NCBI GenBank assembly: GCA_964478455.1
Contig: CAYZJD010000268.1
Location: forward strand, 1 to 6,739
DNA from: CAYZJD01 sp964478455
GTDB taxonomy: Bacteria; Acidobacteriota; Terriglobia; Bryobacterales; Bryobacteraceae
Length of the DNA stretch: 6,739 nt
Reading direction: 5' to 3'
Positions 4,750 through 6,739 of the stretch are shown here, in pieces. A model generated the notes under the pieces. It was given only the letters and a program-made list of their open reading frames with translations. It had not been told where the DNA came from and did no database searches. Made by a program: the position numbers and the translations under genes. Position 1 is the stretch's first letter. Every line of letters starts with the position of its first letter.

Positions 4750-6739
4750 TCATCCCCTTACCACGATGTTCACCAGCTTGTCCGGCACCACCACCGTTCT
4801 TACTATCTGTTTCCCCTCTACAAACCCCCGCACCTTCTCCTCGGCCAACGCCGCCTGCTCCAGTTCCTCCTTCGCCGTCCCGAACGGCACGTGCACCCGC
4901 CCCCGCAGCTTGCCGTTCACCTGCACCACCACTTCGGCCAGCTCTTCCCTCGCCAGCTCCGGATCGTACGCCGGCCACGCCTGCCGGAAGACCGGCCCCG
5001 TCTTCCCCATCTCTTCCCACATCTCCTCGGCCGCGTAAGGCGCGAACGGCCCCAGCAGCAGCACCAGCTTCTCCAGCAGCTCGCGCAGCGCCGCCGGCGA
5101 CAACTCCGCCTCCGCCGCGTAGACCTGGTTCATCAGCTCCATGATGGCCGCGATCGACGTGTTGAAGTGCCACCGCGTCTCGAAATCCTCGGTGATCTTC
5201 TTCACCGGCTGGTGCAGCTTCCGCATGATCCGCGCGTCCGCCTCGCCCGCCGGCCCGCCTTCCCCGCCCCGCGCCCTCTCCGCGTTCCGCGTCACGAATC
5301 GGTACACCCGCCCCAGGAACCGGTACGCTCCGTCCACGCCCGCGTCCTGCCAGTCCACGTCCTTCTCCGGCGGCGCTGCGAACAGCGCGAACAGCCGCGC
5401 CGTGTCCGAGCCGTACCGCTCCGCCGCCTCGTCGGCGCTCACCACGTTGCCCTTGGACTTGGACATCTTCGCGCCGTCCTTGATCACCATCCCCTGCGTG
5501 AACAGCCGCGCCGCCGGCTCGTCGTTCTCGACCAGGCCCATGTCCCGCATCACCTTGGTGAAAAACCGCGAGTAGATCAGGTGCAGGATGGCGTGCTCCA
5601 CCCCGCCGATATATTGATCGATCGGAAACCAGTAGGCGATCTTCGCCGGATCGAACGGCCCCCGGTCGTTGCGCGCGTCGCAGTAGCGGTAGAAGTACCA
5701 CGACGAGTCAATGAACGTGTCCATCGTGTCCGTCTCCCGCCGCGCCGCCCCCCGGCACTTCGGACACGTTGCGTTCACAAACTCCGGCACCGCCTCCAGC
5801 GGCGACCGCCCCGTCCCCGTGATGGCCACCTCCAGCGGCAGCACCACCGGCAGTTCGCTCTCCGCCACAGGCACGATGCCGCACCCGCCGCAGTGAATCA
5901 CCGGAATCGGCGTCCCCCAGTAACGCTGCCGCGAGATGCCCCAGTCGCGGATGCGGTATGTCACCGCGAACCTCCCGAAGCCATCCCGCTCCGCCTTGGC
6001 GCACATCCGCCGCCGCGCCTCCTCGCTCGGCAGCCCCGAGAACTCGCCCGAGTTCTCGCACACGCCATCGTCCACGAACGCGCCCGTCATCGTCGCCGCG
6101 CCTGCCAGTTCGCCGCCCGCCGGCCGGATCACCGGCCGCACCGGAATCCCGTAGCGCGTGCAGAACTCGAAGTCGCGCTCGTCGTGCGCCGGCACCGCCA
6201 TGATCGCGCCCGTGCCGTATCCCATCAGCACGAAGTTGCCCACCCAGATCGGGATCTTCTCTCCGCTGTAAGGATTGATCGCGTGTGCGCCGGTGAAGAA
6301 GCCCTCCTTCACCAGGTCGCCGGGATCGCGCCGCGCCAGCTCGTCGATCATCGCCTTCACCCGCGCCCGGTCCGCGCCCCTCACCAGCTCGCCCGTCAGC
6401 GTGTGCTCCGGCGCCAGGATCACGCACGTCGCCCCGAAGATCGTGTCCACCCGCGTCGTGAACACGCGGATCGGCCTCCCCGAGCCCTCGAGCCGGAAAT
6501 CCACCTCCGCGCCCTCCGACCGCCCGATCCAGTTCCGCTGCATCGTCAGCACGCGCTCCGGCCAGACACCCTCGAGCTTGCCGATGTCCGCCAGCAGCTC
6601 ATCGGCGTAGGCGGTGATCTTCAGAAACCATTGCTCCAGCTCCCGCTGCTCCACCGCCGTCGTCTCGTGCCGCCAGCAGCAGCCGTCCACCACCTGCTCA
6701 TTCGCCAGCACGGTGGCGCACTCCGGACACCAGTTCACC
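4750..6739 (-). CDS. leuS: Leucyl-tRNA synthetase, C-terminal part (5' end outside window)
   Basis: This class I aminoacyl-tRNA synthetase charges tRNA(Leu) with leucine in the cytoplasm. The visible 662 residues begin at the conserved 'VNWCPEC' segment; the GTG there is an internal valine codon, not a start. About 150 N-terminal residues, including the HIGH motif, lie beyond the right edge. In order: the zinc module (C4, C7, 'DGCCWRHET' 18-26); 'QWFLKITAYADELL' (36-49); 'TMQRNWIGRSEG' (65-76); the CP1 editing domain with 'TTRVDTIFGAT' (94-104) and 'AVPAHDERDFEF' (181-192), which hydrolyses misacylated tRNA; 'RDWGISRQRYWGTPIP' (264-279); a second Cys set (C283, C286, C325, C328) as in Thermus-type enzymes; 'DTMDTFIDSSWY' (337-348); KMSKS (424-428), which stabilises the adenylation transition state; the anticodon-binding helical domain; and the C-terminal 'VQVNGKLRG' domain (606-614) ending 'KLVNIVVRG'. 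All visible key residues are intact. The gene leads into the repeat and nucleotidyltransferase on the same strand. Confidence 0.98.
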   Translation of the reverse strand, partial: VNWCPECATVLANEQVVDGCCWRHETTAVEQRELEQWFLKITAYADELLADIGKLEGVWPERVLTMQRNWIGRSEGAEVDFRLEGSGRPIRVFTTRVDTIFGATCVILAPEHTLTGELVRGADRARVKAMIDELARRDPGDLVKEGFFTGAHAINPYSGEKIPIWVGNFVLMGYGTGAIMAVPAHDERDFEFCTRYGIPVRPVIRPAGGELAGAATMTGAFVDDGVCENSGEFSGLPSEEARRRMCAKAERDGFGRFAVTYRIRDWGISRQRYWGTPIPVIHCGGCGIVPVAESELPVVLPLEVAITGTGRSPLEAVPEFVNATCPKCRGAARRETDTMDTFIDSSWYFYRYCDARNDRGPFDPAKIAYWFPIDQYIGGVEHAILHLIYSRFFTKVMRDMGLVENDEPAARLFTQGMVIKDGAKMSKSKGNVVSADEAAERYGSDTARLFALFAAPPEKDVDWQDAGVDGAYRFLGRVYRFVTRNAERARGGEGGPAGEADARIMRKLHQPVKKITEDFETRWHFNTSIAAIMELMNQVYAAEAELSPAALRELLEKLVLLLGPFAPYAAEEMWEEMGKTGPVFRQAWPAYDPELAREELAEVVVQVNGKLRGRVHVPFGTAKEELEQAALAEEKVRGFVEGKQIVRTVVVPDKLVNIVVRG

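Noticed and set aside
4636..4753. 39-codon small gene starting at the leuS stop on the minus strand
   Set aside because: It has an ATGA overlap, but most of its residues come from the palindromic repeat and no family is recognisable.
4634..5701. Long minus-strand frame overlapping leuS
   Set aside because: It is an out-of-frame Gly/Arg/Ala-rich reading of leuS ending in translated palindromic repeat; the leuS frame holds all conserved motifs.
6736..6738. GTG as the start codon of leuS
   Set aside because: It encodes the internal valine of the conserved VNWCP segment; the N-terminal catalytic part with HIGH must lie beyond the window.

Overview
The window is high-GC bacterial DNA holding five complete protein-coding genes and one partial one. 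The first 26 bases are not genomic: they are the Nextera/Tn5 transposase adapter, so this is the end of an assembled contig, probably from a metagenome. Several features resemble Acidobacteriota of the Bryobacterales/Solibacter type: the high GC, a BlaI-type repressor followed by an M56 peptidase fused to a TonB C-terminal domain, a Tat-signal Gfo/Idh/MocA oxidoreductase, a uroporphyrinogen-decarboxylase-like protein, and a 'CGCAGAT/CGCCGAT' intergenic repeat. This lineage call is inference from gene style, not a phylogenetic result.

Layout. Plus strand, 36-1714: a two-gene operon (ATGA overlap) encoding a BlaI/MecI-family winged-helix repressor and a membrane M56 zinc peptidase whose C-terminus is a proline-linked TonB domain. 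Next comes an 88-base gap filled by two near-identical 34-base repeats (45-base period), each carrying a GGGG run and an ATG. Plus strand, 1803-2891: a URO-D/MtaA-like protein. A 39-base convergent gap without a convincing terminator separates it from the minus-strand genes. Minus strand, in order of transcription: leuS (3' three-quarters only, entering from the right edge), a 135-base spacer with an imperfect palindromic repeat, a small MNT-type nucleotidyltransferase with no HEPN partner in view, and a Tat-signal Gfo/Idh/MocA oxidoreductase.

How the genes work together. Only the repressor and peptidase form an obvious functional pair: by analogy with BlaR1/BlaI, the membrane protease would relieve repression. 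The penicillin-binding sensor typical of BlaR1 is absent and a TonB domain stands at the C-terminus, so the signal is probably not a beta-lactam. The remaining genes show no clear shared pathway. I found no strong evidence of a new multi-gene system. The points most worth a second look are the peptidase-TonB fusion with a well-formed internal start site, the start-codon-bearing tandem repeat ahead of the URO-D-like gene, the palindromic repeat beside leuS, and the solitary nucleotidyltransferase. No tRNA, rRNA, CRISPR array or transposase gene was seen, and no stretch over 300 bases lacks a gene.
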